A DNA stretch of 18,353 bases, from positions 1 to 18,353 of the forward strand of contig JANXVP010000048.1 of assembly GCA_025351615.1 (NCBI GenBank), in the 5' to 3' direction. Below are positions 16,081-18,353 of the stretch, piece after piece. This stretch comes from Ramlibacter sp. Lineage in GTDB: Bacteria; Pseudomonadota; Gammaproteobacteria; Burkholderiales; Burkholderiaceae_C. How positions within the stretch are numbered: the first letter of the stretch is position 1; each line of letters opens with the position of its first letter. Under the pieces are notes generated by a model. That model did not search any database. It saw nothing but the letters and a program-made list of their open reading frames with translations, and had not been told where the DNA came from. The translations under genes were made by a program, and so were the position numbers.

Positions 16081-16983
16081 TCAGCGGGCACTGCCGCCCA
16101 TTCCGGCCGATGCCTTCTCGCTCATCCACCGCAGCAGGTCCAGCCACATCTGTCGGGTCTCGGCGTCCAGCGGCGTGCGCATCGAGTTGGGCAACTCGAT
16201 GGTGACGACGGGCACGCCTTTGTGCACGCCGCCGTAGTTGCCCAGGGACCCCGGGAAGATGCCGACCTGGTCCAGGTACAGGCGTCCGAGCCTGGACGGC
16301 GGCGAGGCCGGACCGTCAAAATCAAGCACCCCGTAAGGTGCGTGGATGGCCACGATCAGGTGCGGCTTGAAGCTTTGCATCTGCTCGTGGAGGTAGCGGG
16401 TCTCTGGCTCCGAGAGGGGCCGTGGCCCGGGCCAGCGGCGCGGGTCCCTTCGAGTTCGCCGCTCCCAATAAACCGCAGCGTCGCGCTCCCAGTTGGGCGT
16501 GGGAAAGTTGCGATTCAGGTCGACCCCGTGGGCATTGGTGCGGCGCGGCGGCCGGGCCAGCACGCCGTCTGGATTGAGCACCGGAATGAAGCGCCAGTGC
16601 ACCGGCTGCGGCATCTGGGTGGGCTCCTGGGCCAGTGCGATCCAATGCAGCGCGAGCGATCCCGACGACAGCTCGTCGCCATGAATCGCGCCCAGCACCA
16701 GCACGCGCAGCTTGGCGCCTTCGGACTTCACGTCGCGCGTGTACAGGGGCACGCCCTGCAGCGAGCGGCCGGTGCCCGGTTGCAGCGCAGCGCTCAGGCA
16801 CAGTGAACGGCTGACGTTCGGTAGCCGGCGCATCAAGCTATCGCAGGGGTCTGCGGGGCCAGTGGCCGGTGCAACGGCCGGTGGCGGCGCCGTCGGGCGT
16901 GCTGCAGGCGCCGCCGCAACAGGTGGGACCGGGATCAGGACGAATGCGGCTGCGGCCCAGCACACTCGTGCGTAGGTGCCCAC
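16081..16983 (-). CDS. M14-family zinc carboxypeptidase, exported
   Basis: A 300-residue metallopeptidase of the M14 family, resembling murein-peptide amidase-like members. A signal sequence (VCWAAAAFVLIPVPPVAAA) and a Pro/Ala-rich linker (about 22-45) precede the catalytic domain. Zinc ligands H101 and E104 lie in GAIHGDE and H214 in IVAIHAPYG; the substrate-carboxylate motif DLNRNFP is at 155-161, and the catalytic glutamate is E263 in VTIELPNS. All key residues are present. The likely substrate is a periplasmic peptide, perhaps from peptidoglycan. The start is GTG at 16983, only 3 bases after the stop of the molybdoenzyme gene, so the two are co-transcribed; GTG at 16965 is an alternative. 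Confidence 0.88.
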   Translation of the reverse strand: MGTYARVCWAAAAFVLIPVPPVAAAPAARPTAPPPAVAPATGPADPCDSLMRRLPNVSRSLCLSAALQPGTGRSLQGVPLYTRDVKSEGAKLRVLVLGAIHGDELSSGSLALHWIALAQEPTQMPQPVHWRFIPVLNPDGVLARPPRRTNAHGVDLNRNFPTPNWERDAAVYWERRTRRDPRRWPGPRPLSEPETRYLHEQMQSFKPHLIVAIHAPYGVLDFDGPASPPSRLGRLYLDQVGIFPGSLGNYGGVHKGVPVVTIELPNSMRTPLDAETRQMWLDLLRWMSEKASAGMGGSAR

Positions 16984-16986
16984 CGC

Positions 16987-17778
16987 CTAGATCCCCCCGT
17001 ACCAGTTGTAGCCCTGGTCTTCCCAGTAACCGCCCTTGCCGCCGCCAAGCCCGGCAAAGCTGTCGACCAGCTCGACCCGGTGCAGGTACTTGGGCTGCTT
17101 GTACCCCAGCTGGCGCTCGATCCGCGCCCGCAGCGGGGCGCCGTTTTCAACCGGCAGCGGCTTGCCGTTCAATTCCCAGGCCAGGATGGTCTGCGCATGA
17201 AATGCGTCATCGAGATCGACACTCTCGTAATACGCCGTGTCCTCGTCGTCTTTGTCCATCTGGTCCAGGCAGTGAAAGACGACAAATTTCGCCTCTGGCT
17301 TGACCTGCGCCATCGTCAACAGGTGGGACAGCTGCACGCCCTTCCACTGGCCGATGCAGCTCCAGCCCTCGACGCAGTCGTGGCGCGTGACCTGGGTCCG
17401 CGCCGGCATGGCCTGGACGGCGGGCAAGCTCAGCTCGAGCGGATTGGCCACCAGGCCGTCGACCTTCAGCCGCCAGTCGGCAAAGCGCGTGGCGACCATG
17501 GCTGCGTACTCCGGGCCCGGCGGCATCGTGGTGCCGTTGGAGCGGAACACCGGGGCGATCTCGGACGCCGCGAATTCCTGCGCCATCGCGCGCCGGCCGA
17601 GCACCCGATGCAGCGAATTGTTCAAGGTCTCGGCGCTCCTGAGCACCTGAACCGCCATGTCGTTGTGGCTGAGGGCGTCGCAGCTGGCCAGCACGCTGCC
17701 GGCTGCAAGCCCGAGGCCGGTTCGCAAAAGCCCTCGCCGTTCGCGCCGCTGTTCCAGAAATGGCTTGGCCTTTTTCAT
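16987..17778 (-). CDS. sulfite oxidase-family molybdopterin oxidoreductase, Tat-exported
   Basis: A 263-residue molybdoenzyme of the sulfite oxidase superfamily. The N-terminus has a twin-arginine-like signal (QRRERRGLLRTGLGLAAG) and a lipobox-like LASC with C33. The Mo-ligand cysteine is C135 in RHDCVEGWSCIGQWKGV. The following blocks (VVFHCLDQMD, YYESVDLDDAFHAQTILAWELNGKPLPVENGAPLR, KYLHRVELV) fit the fold. The protein would carry Moco into the periplasm in folded form. Its ATG overlaps the stop of the cytochrome b gene (ATGA), so the pair very likely works as a catalytic subunit and membrane electron carrier, as in MsrP/MsrQ-type systems but with a different membrane partner. Substrate unknown; sulfite or an S-oxide are guesses. 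Confidence 0.9.
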   Translation of the reverse strand: MKKAKPFLEQRRERRGLLRTGLGLAAGSVLASCDALSHNDMAVQVLRSAETLNNSLHRVLGRRAMAQEFAASEIAPVFRSNGTTMPPGPEYAAMVATRFADWRLKVDGLVANPLELSLPAVQAMPARTQVTRHDCVEGWSCIGQWKGVQLSHLLTMAQVKPEAKFVVFHCLDQMDKDDEDTAYYESVDLDDAFHAQTILAWELNGKPLPVENGAPLRARIERQLGYKQPKYLHRVELVDSFAGLGGGKGGYWEDQGYNWYGGI

Positions 17779-18353
17779 TTTGGCAATCTCCAGTAACCGG
17801 TGACCATCGAGCGCAGGTTGTTCACCAGGCCTGTCACGATCACCTCGAACACATGCACCAGGACGAAAGCCACCAGCAGGACGGCGGCGATGAAATGCAG
17901 GGTGCGCGCCGCCTGCCTGCCGCCCAGCCAGTCGACCCAGCCCGGAGCAAAAGCATCCATCATCGGCGACATGGCCCAGCCCCCGATCACGATCAGTGGC
18001 AACACACCGAAGACGATCCCGATGTAAGCGATGTTCTGCAGCACGTTGTAGCGGTGAGCCGTCTCTCCGTGAGGATGGCGCAGCAACAGGTGATCCCGGA
18101 TCGAACCGCCGATGCCGCGCAGTTCGCGTCCGGTGGGGACCAGGTCACGGCGCAGGTGGCCACTGAACACCGTCCAGGCGAGGTAGGCGAGGCCGTTGAG
18201 CACGAATACCCAGGCGAAGAAAAAGTGCCACAGCCGTGCCATCGACAGCCACTGCGAACCCGGGATCGTGGCCCACGAAGGAAAAGCCCGGGCGGCGTAT
18301 TCGCCCGCCGCATCGCCGCGCGACGTCCCCAGCACGCCGTGGGTGTCGAACTC
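17775..18353 (-). CDS. cytochrome b561-type membrane subunit, N-terminus cut by window edge
   Basis: The last 192 residues of a di-heme cytochrome b/b6-type protein; the frame is open to the right edge, and the expected first helix with its heme ligand lies outside. Visible are helices around ARLWHFFFAWVFVLNGLAYLAW, NIAYIGIVFGVLPLIVIGGWAM and RTLHFIAAVLLVAFVLVHVFEVI, with histidines in the first and third that are likely heme ligands. GHLRRDLVP between helices is a typical cytoplasmic loop. It would pass electrons between the quinone pool and the periplasmic molybdoenzyme encoded by the overlapping next gene. An internal GTG at 18335 is not a real start, because the sequence before it (EFDTHG) continues the protein. 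Confidence 0.88.
   Translation of the reverse strand, partial: EFDTHGVLGTSRGDAAGEYAARAFPSWATIPGSQWLSMARLWHFFFAWVFVLNGLAYLAWTVFSGHLRRDLVPTGRELRGIGGSIRDHLLLRHPHGETAHRYNVLQNIAYIGIVFGVLPLIVIGGWAMSPMMDAFAPGWVDWLGGRQAARTLHFIAAVLLVAFVLVHVFEVIVTGLVNNLRSMVTGYWRLPK

Overview
The window is GC-rich, densely coded chromosomal DNA with the gene content of a betaproteobacterium of the order Burkholderiales, probably Comamonadaceae-like. Clues are the Bug/TctC-type solute-binding protein, the GTP-dependent PEP carboxykinase followed by a small two-helix membrane protein, the single-ACT threonine ammonia-lyase, and the cytochrome b561/sulfite-oxidase-type pair. This assignment is inferred from family content, not from a marker gene. 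I saw no rRNA, tRNA, CRISPR array, insertion sequence or phage gene.

Layout. 1-3554 (minus): a tandem AAA+ ATPase gene followed by an S41-peptidase lipoprotein gene cut by the left edge. 3672-5100 (plus): threonine ammonia-lyase and a 50-residue single-helix membrane protein that was easy to miss. 5088-7722 (minus): modA-modB-modC, a molybdate ABC transporter. 7723-7985: a regulatory intergenic region with stacked palindromes near modA and a hairpin over the pckG ribosome-binding site. 7986-9860 (plus): pckG. 9890-10342 (minus): a two-helix membrane protein facing pckG across a palindrome. 10539-12401 (plus): an orphan TctC-family binding protein and a metallophosphoesterase. 12367-12984 (minus): a TetR-family regulator, divergent from a small exported protein (13124-13669, plus). 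13684-18353 (minus): an apparent operon of a cytochrome b (cut by the right edge), a sulfite-oxidase-type molybdoenzyme, an M14 zinc carboxypeptidase and a CoxL/xanthine-dehydrogenase-type molybdenum hydroxylase large subunit.

How the genes work together. Molybdenum is the recurring theme: a molybdate importer lies about 6 kb from genes for two unrelated molybdoenzymes. The cytochrome b and the sulfite-oxidase-type subunit overlap by ATGA and very likely form one membrane-linked redox complex. The hydroxylase large subunit has no FAD or iron-sulfur partner gene beside it. pckG and ilvA are central metabolism. Nothing here is clearly a new defence or mobile system. The observations most worth a second look are the pckG leader hairpin, the overlapping palindromes upstream of modA, the partnerless molybdenum hydroxylase behind a peptidase, and the tandem AAA+ protein with an unassigned N-terminal half.
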